Shown here one piece after another: positions 16,005 through 24,551 of a stretch of DNA of 64,000 bases. How positions within the stretch are numbered: position 1 is the first letter of the stretch; every line of letters starts with the position of its first letter. This DNA is from Bacteroidetes bacterium UBA6221. GTDB lineage: Bacteria > Bacteroidota > Bacteroidia > Chitinophagales > Chitinophagaceae. The stretch covers positions 119,931-183,930 of the forward strand of contig DISB01000015.1 of assembly GCA_002421685.1 (NCBI GenBank). Reading direction: 5' to 3'. A model generated the notes under the pieces. That model searched no databases and was not told the DNA's origin. It saw only the letters and a list, made by a program, of their open reading frames with translations. Made by a program: the position numbers and the translations under genes.

Positions 16005-16673
16005 ATGCTGCATAGCAAACCAAAAGAAGATACGTACCTGCATAAGGGACTGAGAAAACAACTGATAGAAACACTCAGGGAAAAAGGTATAAAGGATGAG
16101 CGCCTGCTGAATGCTATCAACGCCATCCCCCGCCATTTCTTTTTAGACCCCGCTTTTGAACGTATAGCCTACGAAGACCGCGCCTTTCCCATCAGTGCGG
16201 GACAAACCATATCTCAACCCTATACCGTAGCTTACCAGACGGAACTGCTGGAGGTAAAAAAATTTGACAAAGTGCTGGAAGTGGGTACAGGCAGCGCTTA
16301 CCAGTCTTGCGTACTGGCAGAGCTGGGCGCTACCGTATATACCATAGAGCGGCAAAAGGAGTTGTATGACCTTACAGGCAAATTTTTCCTGCTGAATCGA
16401 TATCCCAACATCAAACGCTTTTACGGAGACGGGTATGAAGGTCTACCCGGCTACGCACCATTTGACAAAATCATCATCACCGCAGCCGCACCATACGTGC
16501 CCCAAAAACTATTGGAACAACTGAAACCCGGAGGGGTGATGGTAGCGCCGATAGGTGAAGGCGAAGGCCAGAAAATGACACGCATTACCAAGGACAAAGA
16601 CGGCAATATTCATACAGAAGTGTTTGGAGACTTTGTATTTGTGCCCATGCTGCAGGGGAAAAATAATCATTAG
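16005..16673 (+). CDS. pcm: Protein-L-isoaspartate O-methyltransferase
   Basis: SAM-dependent enzyme that repairs isoaspartyl residues in aged proteins. Family features are AINAIPRHFFL near the N-terminus, YEDRAFPISAGQTISQPYTVA (the conserved Q-T-I-S-Q-P motif), and the SAM-binding loop VLEVGTGSAYQS. Length 222 matches the family. It begins 63 bases after the DUF5683 gene and faces the phosphoesterase gene tail to tail with a six-base gap. Confidence 0.95.
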   Translation: MLHSKPKEDTYLHKGLRKQLIETLREKGIKDERLLNAINAIPRHFFLDPAFERIAYEDRAFPISAGQTISQPYTVAYQTELLEVKKFDKVLEVGTGSAYQSCVLAELGATVYTIERQKELYDLTGKFFLLNRYPNIKRFYGDGYEGLPGYAPFDKIIITAAAPYVPQKLLEQLKPGGVMVAPIGEGEGQKMTRITKDKDGNIHTEVFGDFVFVPMLQGKNNH

Positions 16674-16678
16674 GAATA

Positions 16679-17176
16679 TTACCCCCTCTTCCCCAATTCT
16701 ATCACTTCACAGTTACTCATGCGGTTACCGTCTATGGCCAACCTGACTATGGTGCGTACTTTATGCCAGCCCTGCTTGCCCGCAGCGCCGGGATTAATGT
16801 GCAGGCATTTCAGCTTGTCGTCATGCACTATCTTCAGGATATGGGAGTGGCCGGTAATGAATAGTTGCGGCGGGTGCTGCATTATTTCTTGTTTGATACC
16901 AGGGGCGTAACGGGCCGGATGTCCGCCTATATGGACCATCAGCACCTCTACACCTTCGCAGGTCCACCTTAACTTTTCCGGAAATTCAGCTCTTATCTCA
17001 TGGCCGTCTATATTGCCGTATACACCCTTTAGCGGCTTGAATTCCTGCAACCGCCTTACTACATCGGTACTGCCAAAATCGCCCGCATGCCATACCTCAT
17101 CGCAATCTTTGAAATAGGTGAATACAGCCTCGTCGAGATAACCATGGGTATCCGATATCAGTCCTATTTTGGTCAT
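16679..17176 (-). CDS. YfcE/MJ0936-type metallophosphoesterase
   Basis: 165-residue calcineurin-like phosphodiesterase. Metal-binding motifs are DTHG (residues 9-12, preceded by GLIS), HAGDFG, GNIDG, GGHPA and GHSHI, in the order seen in the YfcE family. The start MTKIGLISDTHG was chosen. The open frame runs 83 codons further upstream but crosses a divergent gene and has no family similarity. The substrate in vivo is unknown; homologues act on phosphodiesters in vitro. Confidence 0.9.
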   Translation of the reverse strand: MTKIGLISDTHGYLDEAVFTYFKDCDEVWHAGDFGSTDVVRRLQEFKPLKGVYGNIDGHEIRAEFPEKLRWTCEGVEVLMVHIGGHPARYAPGIKQEIMQHPPQLFITGHSHILKIVHDDKLKCLHINPGAAGKQGWHKVRTIVRLAIDGNRMSNCEVIELGKRG

Positions 17177-17215
17177 TGGGGGTAAAGTTAACAGCCTATT
17201 TAACAACAGGTAACT

Positions 17216-17223
17216 TAATTTTG
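17216..17223 (+). promoter_or_regulatory. Promoter -7 box for the lipoprotein gene
   Basis: TAATTTTG, perfect TAnnTTTG, 19 bases before the ATG at 17243, in the divergent gap shared with the phosphoesterase gene. Confidence 0.5.
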
Positions 17224-17242
17224 GCGCATATTTACCGCGTAC

Positions 17243-17833
17243 ATGAAACGTTTGATACCAATTTTGTGGATGGCACTGCTGCTGATGGGATGCACCGAGG
17301 AACGAAAAGAACGCTCGCCAGAAGTCTTGCTGAGAGAAATAGAGGAAGACTACCTGGGCGAAATAGCCAGGCTGGGCATAACGGACCTGTACGAAGAAGT
17401 AAAATGGCGACTCTATTGCAACCATTGCGATGTACCGGTGACGGACTGCAGCGGCCGCGAATTAAAAGGCATGACCTACGGCATGCTCGACCTGAAAGTC
17501 TTTCACCTGAAGTATGAAAACGGGAAAGGGGAGCTGGCCTACACATTTGTTTATGATAACTCGTTGCAATGCTCGCTAAAGGATGTGGCCGGCAATAAAA
17601 TACACGGAATTGGATTTGAGAAGGACGGTAAGGAGCCTTTGTACTACATCAGCGCAGGAGAGACGGGCCATGTAAGCGTACACTGCGATACGATGGCGGA
17701 TATCTCAGACTGCCCCACCCGTATGATAAATCCCGACCAACCGGTAGTGAGGAAATTCATAGCCGCCAACCGTGAAAAATTGAATCCATGGTTTCATATG
17801 CAGGCCATGAAGCGCGGCTTTATCAAAGATTAA
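17243..17833 (+). CDS. Lipoprotein of unknown function
   Basis: 196-residue lipoprotein with lipobox LLMGC (lipidated Cys at about residue 17). The mature part begins with a charged helix (ERKERSPEVLLREIEEDYL) and contains an YCNHCDVPVTDC cluster of three cysteines that could form a disulfide or bind metal, plus further cysteines in QCSL, VHCDT and DCPT. I do not recognise the family. Its stop overlaps the convergent holB stop by four bases. Confidence 0.65.
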   Translation: MKRLIPILWMALLLMGCTEERKERSPEVLLREIEEDYLGEIARLGITDLYEEVKWRLYCNHCDVPVTDCSGRELKGMTYGMLDLKVFHLKYENGKGELAYTFVYDNSLQCSLKDVAGNKIHGIGFEKDGKEPLYYISAGETGHVSVHCDTMADISDCPTRMINPDQPVVRKFIAANREKLNPWFHMQAMKRGFIKD

Positions 17834-18966
17834 AGCACAGGCAACTTGCGGTTGCTGATGATATACACCATCCTGACAGAGAGCACATGCAACTGGGTCT
17901 TACTGTGGGCATTCCTTTCGATATAGTATATGGTGTCCGTTAGCTCTTTTACCATTTGGTTGATGGTCTCCAGCTCTAAATTCATTCCGGCCAGTTTCTG
18001 CACAAATTCTGATTCGGCCGGCGGCAACACCGGGGGACGTTCCGGCAGGTAACGGGTACGTATAGCCTGCTCCAGCAGTTGTACAATATAATGAAGGAAG
18101 TTCTTCTGTTGTTCCCGGCCCGCTTTGCTCCAATGCTCGGCAAATTTGGCTATGGCCAGGCCGTTGTTGGTGAATAAAGCATTGAACCAGCTTCGTACTT
18201 CGGGAAAAAGGTCATTCCCCGCATGTTGCAACAAACGCAAGGCTTCGGCGTAACTACCGTTTGCCATGTGGCCTACCTGCAACGCCTTTGTTTCATCAGC
18301 CAGGTTGCGGCCTTGCAGCATGGCAGCAATATCTCCGGGCGGCACCGGCGCTAGCCTTATTATTTGCGTCCGCGACAGAATAGTAGGCAGAATATCTTCA
18401 GTGTTTTCGGCCACCAGTATGAGGTAAGTATCAGCAGGAGGTTCTTCTATCAGCTTCAGCAATATATTGCCTTCTTTACCCAGGTACTCCGGTCGCCAGA
18501 TGATATGCACCTTAGCCCCACCCTCGTACGACCGCAGATTCAGAGCTTCTATTATTTCGCGGCATTCTTCGGCGGTGATGTTTCCCTGCTTGTTCTCGGC
18601 GTCTATAAACTGCAACCAGTCGTATGTGCTGCTGAAAGGGGTCTGCTTCACAAAATCGCGAAACTCCTGGATATAATATTTGCTCATGGCCTTGGTACCG
18701 GGCTTAGGCGTCACCGTAGGGAAAGACAGGTGCAGGTCGGCATGTTCCAGTTTCTGCACCTTGCTACAGGCGGGGCAATGCCCGCAGGCATCATTATCCT
18801 GCTTGTTCTCACAAAAGATATACCTGGCCAGGGCGAGCGCCATAGGCAAGCCACCCGTACCCTCATTGCCCGCCAGCATCAGCGCATGGGGGAATTGATT
18901 GCCCTTCCACATATTCAGCAAACCTTCTTTGGCGGCTTTTTGTCCCGGTATATCTGCAAACAACAT
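17830..18966 (-). CDS. holB: DNA polymerase III subunit delta'
   Basis: Clamp-loader subunit of the replicative polymerase. The AAA+ fold begins with GQKAAKEGLL and FPHALMLAG. The Walker A position reads GNEGTGG without a lysine, as expected for delta', which does not hydrolyse ATP. The zinc-binding module is CENKQDNDACGHCPAC. Later motifs LLKLIEEPPADTYLILVAE and ILPTILSRTQIIRL are typical. Length 378 is normal. Confidence 0.92.
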   Translation of the reverse strand: MLFADIPGQKAAKEGLLNMWKGNQFPHALMLAGNEGTGGLPMALALARYIFCENKQDNDACGHCPACSKVQKLEHADLHLSFPTVTPKPGTKAMSKYYIQEFRDFVKQTPFSSTYDWLQFIDAENKQGNITAEECREIIEALNLRSYEGGAKVHIIWRPEYLGKEGNILLKLIEEPPADTYLILVAENTEDILPTILSRTQIIRLAPVPPGDIAAMLQGRNLADETKALQVGHMANGSYAEALRLLQHAGNDLFPEVRSWFNALFTNNGLAIAKFAEHWSKAGREQQKNFLHYIVQLLEQAIRTRYLPERPPVLPPAESEFVQKLAGMNLELETINQMVKELTDTIYYIERNAHSKTQLHVLSVRMVYIISNRKLPVL

Positions 18967-18974
18967 AGTAACAG

Positions 18975-18982
18975 CAAATGTA
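18975..18982 (-). promoter_or_regulatory. Promoter -7 box for holB
   Basis: Minus-strand TACATTTG, perfect TAnnTTTG, eight bases before the holB ATG, implying a leader of only a few bases. Confidence 0.45.
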
Positions 18983-19039
18983 AAAAACCGGGTCCTATAA
19001 AACCCGCCGAAAAAATTTGGCGGTTATATTTTTTCATTT

Positions 19040-19066
19040 TACCTTTGATATCATATTGATATCATA
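19040..19066 (+). promoter_or_regulatory. Promoter with tandem palindromic boxes (candidate RHH operator)
   Basis: TACCTTTG (19040-19047) is a perfect -7 box. It overlaps two exact, directly adjacent copies of TTGATATCATA (19045-19055 and 19056-19066). Each contains the 8-bp palindrome TGATATCA, with centres 11 bp apart, i.e. one helical turn. The second copy covers the expected transcription start. Tandem 8-bp palindromes are the binding pattern of ribbon-helix-helix repressors such as MetJ, and an RHH protein is encoded by the second gene of this operon. Confidence 0.6.
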
Positions 19067-19095
19067 AAGAAATCATACACTAAATACACATTTAT

Positions 19096-19959
19096 ATGGA
19101 AAAAGTAATTAAACCGCTTAATGGCTATGTCGCCTTGTTTGTTTCTATCGTTACCCTTGTGGCCTCGGTTTACGGCTTTATGAATATTTACCTGAGCGCC
19201 GCTTACTATTGGATAGCGGTACCGGCGCTACTGGTGACGCTGCTGCTCTGGAAGGGGTTGGTGATCGTGCAGCCCAACAACGCGCGCGTGCTCAACCTGT
19301 TTGGTAAATACATGGGTAGTGTAAAGGCTAATGGCATGTTTTTCATCAATCCATTTTACACCACGGTAAAGCTCACGCAAAGGGCGCAGAACCTGGCAAC
19401 ACCCACTATCAAGGTAAACGACAAAATGGGCAACCCCATAGAGATAGGCGCCGTAGTGGTATGGCAGGTAACCGATACCTTTAAGGCCGCGTATGATGTA
19501 TCGGACTATATGGCCTATGTGCGTACACAAAGCGAGGCGGCCGTGCGCAACCTGGCCGGCAGCTTTGCCTACGACAATATAGAAGACGAGCACGCCGGGA
19601 TAACACTGCGTGGCGGCGGAGAACAGGTGAACCACTTGTTGGAAAAGGAACTGAGTGAGCGGCTGGCCACAGCTGGCATTACGATACGCGAGGCACGCAT
19701 CAGCCACCTGGCCTATGCGCAGGAGATAGCAGGCGCTATGCTGCAAAGGCAACAAGCCACCGCTATAGTAGCGGCACGCTACAAAATAGTAGAGGGCGCC
19801 GTAGGTATGGTAGAAATGGCGCTGGATGAACTGGGCAAGAAAAATATCGTGCAACTGGACGATGAGAAAAAAGCTGCTATGGTGAGCAACCTGATGGTAG
19901 TGCTGTGCGGCGAAAAGAACGCGCAACCGGTATTGAATACGGGAACACTTTATCAATAA
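19096..19959 (+). CDS. SPFH/band-7 domain membrane protein
   Basis: 287-residue stomatin/prohibitin-like protein. Two close N-terminal hydrophobic segments (about residues 11-30 and 36-52) anchor it. The SPFH domain spans about 52-225, including GLVIVQPNNARVLNLFGKY and GAVVVWQVTDTFKAAYDV, followed by a helical region (QQATAIVAARYKIVEGAVG). SPFH proteins form membrane-associated oligomers. This version is short and lacks a partner NfeD gene. Instead it is followed after 16 bases by a ribbon-helix-helix protein gene. Confidence 0.9.
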   Translation: MEKVIKPLNGYVALFVSIVTLVASVYGFMNIYLSAAYYWIAVPALLVTLLLWKGLVIVQPNNARVLNLFGKYMGSVKANGMFFINPFYTTVKLTQRAQNLATPTIKVNDKMGNPIEIGAVVVWQVTDTFKAAYDVSDYMAYVRTQSEAAVRNLAGSFAYDNIEDEHAGITLRGGGEQVNHLLEKELSERLATAGITIREARISHLAYAQEIAGAMLQRQQATAIVAARYKIVEGAVGMVEMALDELGKKNIVQLDDEKKAAMVSNLMVVLCGEKNAQPVLNTGTLYQ

Positions 19960-19975
19960 ACAAAGGATATAGGTT

Positions 19976-20158
19976 TTGGGTGTAAAGAAAAGTTTTGTTT
20001 TAAGGATAGACGAAGAAACGTATAAGGCCCTGGAGAAGTGGGCGGCAGACGAGTTTCGCAGCGTGAACGGGCAGATAGAATGGCTCATAGACAAGGCCAT
20101 GAAAGATGCCGGGCGCAAAAAGAATTCGCCCGCCCCACCCCAGAAGCCTAAAGCGTAA
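19976..20158 (+). CDS. Arc-like ribbon-helix-helix DNA-binding protein
   Basis: 60-residue protein starting with TTG, preceded by AAAGGA. SFVLRIDEETYKALEKWAADEF then VNGQIEWLIDKAM is a ribbon-helix-helix fold (beta strand about 5-10, helices about 12-24 and 29-44). The tail is Lys/Pro-rich. It lies directly behind the SPFH gene and is probably cotranscribed. Such a small dimer would suit the tandem TGATATCA boxes at the operon promoter, suggesting autoregulation (inference). Confidence 0.78.
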   Translation: MGVKKSFVLRIDEETYKALEKWAADEFRSVNGQIEWLIDKAMKDAGRKKNSPAPPQKPKA

Positions 20159-20204
20159 TTTATCCCTGATTTTTGTATTTTTAGGTATACTAATTAATCG
20201 TCCT

Positions 20205-20837
20205 ATGAACTATGATAAAAACAAATACAGGAAAATAGACTGGAAACATTTCATAATGTTCCACTGGATTATCAACCCGGGTTTGATGATTAACGAATTG
20301 ATACTCGGTCAACGGGTGCCTAAGGTGATGCTGATGGAACGCAACAGCAAAAAAGCATGGGTTGAGCGCTCTATGGTTCCATGCCCTCACTGCAATACTA
20401 TACATGATGGTAAAACATGGAACCTGAAAAATAAAACAGCATTCAGAAACTGGTTTGGACTGTACTGTCCTGCCTGTGGCGGCGTAATACCCTGCCTCAT
20501 GAATATAGGTACTTTCGTCGTGCTGGCAGTTACCTCGCCTATATGGTACTGGTTCAGGAAACCATTGTATAATAACTGGTTGACAAAACAACCTGAACGC
20601 TACAAAAACCTGGATTTGACAACACCCGATTTCAACCGGAAAACATGGTGGCAACAAGGGTTAGGCTGGGGCATGTGGATGTTTTTTGCCTTAACTATAT
20701 TGAATACTGCTATGGGCGAAGAATACACAATAGATAAGCTTCTATTCCATTTCGCATGGTGGATGATATCGGGTTTGATTTTCGGTTTAATCATGAAAGG
20801 CATCATGCCTCGGCCCACAAAAAAGCAGGAGGTGTAA
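20205..20837 (+). CDS. Membrane protein with N-terminal zinc-ribbon-like cysteines
   Basis: 210-residue protein seen in Bacteroidota but without a named function that I know. The N-terminus is FIMFHWIINPGLMINELILGQRVPKV. Two CxxC pairs (CPHCNT at about 62 and CPACGG at about 90) look like a zinc ribbon. Three hydrophobic segments follow (about 100-120, 155-172, 183-202). The start MNYDKNKY was chosen over a longer frame overlapping the RHH gene. It may share the SPFH operon. Confidence 0.7.
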   Translation: MNYDKNKYRKIDWKHFIMFHWIINPGLMINELILGQRVPKVMLMERNSKKAWVERSMVPCPHCNTIHDGKTWNLKNKTAFRNWFGLYCPACGGVIPCLMNIGTFVVLAVTSPIWYWFRKPLYNNWLTKQPERYKNLDLTTPDFNRKTWWQQGLGWGMWMFFALTILNTAMGEEYTIDKLLFHFAWWMISGLIFGLIMKGIMPRPTKKQEV

Positions 20838-20844
20838 AGACCAG

Positions 20845-21963
20845 CTAAGCCAGCAGCACAAAATCCCCCGCCGCCATTTCATGCCCGTTAACTATGACCG
20901 ATACCCTATGCCTGCCGGGATAGTATACTCTTGTAGTTATAGGCTTAAAGCTTTGCTTGCGCACTATCTTCGTACTCGAACCTGCTTTATATTCTTTCTC
21001 ACTTATTTTAAACACTTTTTTAGACAAAGAGCCATTAGCCCTTACATAATGCATGGCATATTCCAACCTGATTGTTTTGGCTTGCTTACCGGTATTGTGA
21101 ACGTTAAATGAAAATACCAGGTCCTTACCCATTTTCACTTTGGGAGTTTCAATCTCCAGCCTATCCAGCTTTACACCGTTCTCCTTCTTAAAGCCAAACA
21201 TCGCCATAACCTCTTTATTCCCTGCTTTCAGCAATGTGCGGGCAGCATGCTTTACTATCCAATCGGTATTCTTGTTTTTACCCAGCCATTTTTTGAATAT
21301 GCCGATTGCCAACCCGGGATTGTCCTTAGAAATATCGTTCAGGTTGTTGGCCACGGTTTTGCGTATCCATACATCATCATCTTCTTTCAGATTCTCGAGT
21401 ATTGGCAGTATAGGTGAAGGGTCTTTTTTGAAAGCGGGCAATGCTATAGCCCAGGGCAGGCGCGGACGGCAGCCTTCGCTGGACAGGCGGCGCACCCGTG
21501 GGTCATCGTGTTTACTCCAGGCAAACATCTGTTTCATCATCTTATCTTCATACTTAATGATAAAAGGCCGGACTGCAAATTCGCAACTCATAAATTGAGT
21601 AATGTATTCCATTGATGCTACAGACTCTTTGTAATGTTCCAGGCCATATACCTCAATGTATTCGGGCAAGGCCATATAGCCGAAGCTTGCTTCCTTTATT
21701 CCCTGCTTTCTCAGGTGCGCCACAGTCTCTACTATTATTTTTACAGCCTTGGTAAAGTCTTTAGGCAACAACTGGTGTAGTACGTGCACAATATGCCTTG
21801 TCCGCTGTTTCAGTTCTTTGTGCCGCCAGTCATCATCAAACACTTTTTTTTCAAACGCTTTTTTATCAAACCCGGGCAGGACCGAGGCCAGGGCATCACC
21901 GAATTCTTTGATGAACCCCGATTTGAAAAATATGTCTTTGAACAGCTTGCTTTCTTCAGGCAT
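20845..21963 (-). CDS. DNA alkylation repair protein, AlkC-like with C-terminal Ig-like domain
   Basis: HEAT-repeat DNA glycosylase-like protein of 372 residues. The helical part (about 1-260) contains DDPRVRRLSSEGCRPRLPWA and DDDVWIRKTVANNLNDISKDNP, which match the AlkC/AlkD superfamily. AlkD-type enzymes excise alkylated bases such as 3-methyladenine; AlkC types prefer 3-methylcytosine and 1-methyladenine. The last ~100 residues (LDRLEIETPKVKMGKDLVFSF to VNGHEMAAGDFVLLA) form a separate beta-rich domain like the Ig-like domain known from some AlkC proteins. The ATG is preceded by an in-frame GTG. Confidence 0.83.
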   Translation of the reverse strand: MPEESKLFKDIFFKSGFIKEFGDALASVLPGFDKKAFEKKVFDDDWRHKELKQRTRHIVHVLHQLLPKDFTKAVKIIVETVAHLRKQGIKEASFGYMALPEYIEVYGLEHYKESVASMEYITQFMSCEFAVRPFIIKYEDKMMKQMFAWSKHDDPRVRRLSSEGCRPRLPWAIALPAFKKDPSPILPILENLKEDDDVWIRKTVANNLNDISKDNPGLAIGIFKKWLGKNKNTDWIVKHAARTLLKAGNKEVMAMFGFKKENGVKLDRLEIETPKVKMGKDLVFSFNVHNTGKQAKTIRLEYAMHYVRANGSLSKKVFKISEKEYKAGSSTKIVRKQSFKPITTRVYYPGRHRVSVIVNGHEMAAGDFVLLA

Positions 21964-21998
21964 CACCTAATTGTTTATTGCCAAATATAACGCAAATT

Positions 21999-22028
21999 AA
22001 AAAAGGCCATCCCTACTGAGATGGCCCA
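21999..22028 (-). terminator. Terminator of the small lipoprotein gene
   Basis: Stem GGCCAT/ATGGCC extended by a C-G pair around a 10-base loop, with an A-run on the left (+ strand) that gives a U-tract to the minus-strand transcript ending at 22053. Confidence 0.65.
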
Positions 22029-22052
22029 TATCAATCTGCATATCTTATCCTC

Positions 22053-22571
22053 TTAGCTTTTCTTCATACGAAACTTGCCGTCAGTAATTTTCTTTGTAGT
22101 TTTTTTCTCTTCGCTATACCCGTCAAACTGTACGGTGCCTTCTATAACCGTAGCGTCATCTTTGGTGATAACAATGGTGCCGGTTGTGGTGCTGCCCGGC
22201 TCTTCTGCTTTCCAGGCGCTGTATGTACCCGCACCTACACTGCCGGAGGTATACCGGATATAACTTCCGTTGCCACCCTTACCTATGGTATAGGTACCTG
22301 CACCGTTGTAGTTTGAAATATTGCCCAGGAAAAAACCATCCGTTACCGTAGTTAAGGCTGCAGAAATAGTCAACAGCCCATTGTGCGGCACGTTGGCATA
22401 CGTGTTCGAGCTGTTCATATCGGCCGAGAAATCTACGCCGTCTATTTTGGCGGTGAAATAGTAGTCGTTGTTGTTATTGCTGTTATTGTTCGATGGTGGC
22501 GCAGGATTCGATTTATTGCAGCCGGTGGACAACAAGGATATAACGGCAATAATAGTAAGCAGTTGTTTCAT
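22053..22571 (-). CDS. Lipoprotein, DUF6252-like
   Basis: 172-residue lipoprotein with lipobox LLSTGC and a low-complexity Pro/Ser/Asn linker directly after the lipid cysteine. The mature domain (YYFTAKIDGVDFSADMNSS, then GAGTYTIGKGGNGSYIRY and VIEGTVQFDGYS) resembles the DUF6252 beta-barrel-like lipoproteins common in Bacteroidota. The start MKQLLTII was chosen; a longer frame reaches into the promoter. It has its own promoter and terminator. Confidence 0.75.
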   Translation of the reverse strand: MKQLLTIIAVISLLSTGCNKSNPAPPSNNNSNNNNDYYFTAKIDGVDFSADMNSSNTYANVPHNGLLTISAALTTVTDGFFLGNISNYNGAGTYTIGKGGNGSYIRYTSGSVGAGTYSAWKAEEPGSTTTGTIVITKDDATVIEGTVQFDGYSEEKKTTKKITDGKFRMKKS

Positions 22572-22586
22572 GAGTTTTTTTATTTG

Positions 22587-22617
22587 CAATATTAGGTGGT
22601 GGACTGAAAGATACAAA
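22587..22617 (-). promoter_or_regulatory. Promoter of the small lipoprotein gene
   Basis: Minus-strand TTTG (22617-22614), 19-base spacer, TAATATTG (22594-22587), one mismatch from the -7 consensus, 15 bases before the ATG. Confidence 0.55.
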
Positions 22618-22670
22618 TACCATTACCAGTGTATTTTCTTCTACCTGCCAGCACTGATACAGAAGTTTTA

Positions 22671-23165
22671 TCAACTGCCATTTGACCGGCCTGACCGGCT
22701 TCTCAACTGTCCCACCCGCTCCTCAAAGTCCAATCTTTCGGACAAGGGGTTAATCAATGGAGTGAAATAATCCATCAGTTCTTTACTATGTGTGTCGCGC
22801 TTCTGTGTCGCAAGATTAAAATGTACAAACCTGGACCAGAGAACCGACTTTAGCTGTGTCTTATCCTTGTCCCACATCAGCATTTCTACCAGTATATCCG
22901 TGTCGGTCAGTTCCAGCACGGTGGACTGTATTACTACGGTTTCCATGAGCATTGCCGGCTTCAGGTAAGCGATTTGATTCTGCCCTACTACCCAGCTTTT
23001 GCCATGCTGTCTGCCGTAAGCGTAAATATTCAATTGATAATGCTGCCAGAGATGGTCTTCACGGGTATTGATGAAATAATCGATATAGCGGGAATTGTTG
23101 AGGTGATTAAAAGGGTCGCAATCCGGGAAACGGATGAGCACTTTACTTTCAGGTATCTTCTCCAT
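22671..23165 (-). CDS. Acyl-CoA thioesterase, 4HBT hotdog family
   Basis: 164-residue hotdog protein. The N-terminal RFPDCDPFNHLNNSRYIDYF is the 4HBT/FadM motif in which the aspartate before PFNHLNN is catalytic. AYLKPAMLMETVVIQSTV is the usual central strand. It hydrolyses acyl-CoA thioesters; the exact substrate is unknown. The start MEKIPESK was chosen since a longer frame begins inside the -7 box. The C-terminal tail after residue 145 is Arg/Ser-rich. Confidence 0.82.
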   Translation of the reverse strand: MEKIPESKVLIRFPDCDPFNHLNNSRYIDYFINTREDHLWQHYQLNIYAYGRQHGKSWVVGQNQIAYLKPAMLMETVVIQSTVLELTDTDILVEMLMWDKDKTQLKSVLWSRFVHFNLATQKRDTHSKELMDYFTPLINPLSERLDFEERVGQLRSRSGRSNGS

Positions 23166-23186
23166 AGTACACATGTTTAGACAAGA

Positions 23187-23194
23187 CAAAGATA
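23187..23194 (-). promoter_or_regulatory. Promoter -7 box for the 4HBT thioesterase
   Basis: Minus-strand TATCTTTG, perfect TAnnTTTG, 21 bases before the ATG at 23165. Confidence 0.5.
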
Positions 23195-23288
23195 GGGGTA
23201 TGTTTATAAACTATAATTTATATGATACCTGGCAGGACGTAACAGAAAACGAATAAAAAAAGTATTTTGCTTGAACAAAAACATCCAA

Positions 23289-23453
23289 ATGAAACCAATA
23301 ACCATAGTATTGCTGGTGCTCAATATTGTAGTATTGCTGGGGCAAATATGGCCCGAAGGCGCGCCACCTTTTGCCAGGACAATGAACATCATTTTCCTGT
23401 CGGGGAGTTTGCTGTTCTTTCTATGGCTGCTTAAGAAGAACTGGAAGGGGTAA
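23289..23453 (+). CDS. Small two-helix membrane protein
   Basis: 54-residue hydrophobic protein with two membrane helices (about 3-18 and 32-46) joined by QIWPEGAPPFART, ending in KKNWKG. A frame from an upstream TTG would add six residues. I do not recognise a family. Support comes from the divergent second copy of its last 15 codons at 24552-24599, where both hydrophobic and basic positions are conserved before the stop. Confidence 0.6.
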   Translation: MKPITIVLLVLNIVVLLGQIWPEGAPPFARTMNIIFLSGSLLFFLWLLKKNWKG

Positions 23454-23469
23454 CGGTTTCGGCTTTCAA

Positions 23470-24414
23470 TTACAGTTTAACCAGCCTGAACGCCTTCTTC
23501 ACATTGTTACTTTCTACGGTAGCAATATAGAGCCCCGGCTGCCAGTCAGTAGTATTTAAGTCTATTTTTTCACCCCGCGCGTATATGCGCGTGCAAACAG
23601 ACATACCTAACACATTGCAAACCCGCAAGGTTCCCCCATCGGGCAGGCTACCTGTTAACTTGTGCCTAAATGGATTGGGGCTGAACACTGGTAACTTTTC
23701 AATTGCTATATCATCCACATCAAGAGGCCAGATGTCTGCACAGGCTGAATTGTTGTAAACATATTCCTGGTAATTATTGACGGAGAAGCATCTCAACCTG
23801 GAATAAAGCACGTCGTCAAAACCCGTAATGAACAATTGCTTAAAACCCAATGAGAACCTGATGCTGCCTATACCCTCTATTATTGTGTCCACGACCTCAT
23901 AGGGATCGCCGGAAAATACGCGCGCAATAATCCTTTTTCTGAGGGTGCCATTTACCATAATGGTATCTATATGCATTACTGTGTCATTGGGCTTAATGCT
24001 CATCGGACTTGATTTTTGTCCAACCTGTGATACACTAAAATCAAGATATGGTTTGATTACTGATGTATCTAGTGGGAACGAGTCAATCAAATATATCCTT
24101 TTATTCTTCTCTATCATCCATATGTATCCGGTCATGCTAGTCGCGTGGTCCGGAACTTCAAAAGGATCTGCTGTCGAAGGGCAAGGCGATTCTAATACTT
24201 CTAACCTATGAAAAGTATCCGAATTCACTACTGTATCCTGTGACATTAAATCAATTTGGTATTTGCTGCAAGCCCCATACCCAGGCCCAGTAATCTTGGG
24301 ATTGGAGATCTTCCACGAAGCGTTACCAGTCGGTATAGGCACGTATTGGTATGTTTGACAATAAGATGAGTAGAACAGAAACAAACAAACGAGGACTAAC
24401 AGGCAATTTTTCAT
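23470..24414 (-). CDS. Secreted protein with T9SS type A sorting domain
   Basis: 314-residue exported protein: signal peptide ending near YSSYCQ, a beta-rich body, then a type A sorting domain beginning PVFSPNPFRHKL, with VCNVLGMSVCTR and ending ATVESNNVKKAFRLVKL. The body function is unknown. It is similar in size and plan to the T9SS gene at 25062-26045 (both end in KLVKL/RLVKL and share an unusual body region), so the two are probably distant paralogues on either side of the scarred intergenic region. Confidence 0.8.
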   Translation of the reverse strand: MKNCLLVLVCLFLFYSSYCQTYQYVPIPTGNASWKISNPKITGPGYGACSKYQIDLMSQDTVVNSDTFHRLEVLESPCPSTADPFEVPDHATSMTGYIWMIEKNKRIYLIDSFPLDTSVIKPYLDFSVSQVGQKSSPMSIKPNDTVMHIDTIMVNGTLRKRIIARVFSGDPYEVVDTIIEGIGSIRFSLGFKQLFITGFDDVLYSRLRCFSVNNYQEYVYNNSACADIWPLDVDDIAIEKLPVFSPNPFRHKLTGSLPDGGTLRVCNVLGMSVCTRIYARGEKIDLNTTDWQPGLYIATVESNNVKKAFRLVKL

Positions 24415-24551
24415 AAAGGGCGGTTTTTACATTATAAAGATACCAAATGCTAACCAGCTATGGTCATTTATTTGTAATATCATCCTTTCCCACAGTAATT
24501 AATTGGGCTACCCTTTGCTCGAAATCCATTGGCTCAGCTAAATGTGGGCCG

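Noticed and set aside
17177..17425. N-terminal extension of the phosphoesterase frame
   Set aside because: It overlaps the divergent lipoprotein gene and its promoter and lacks family similarity.
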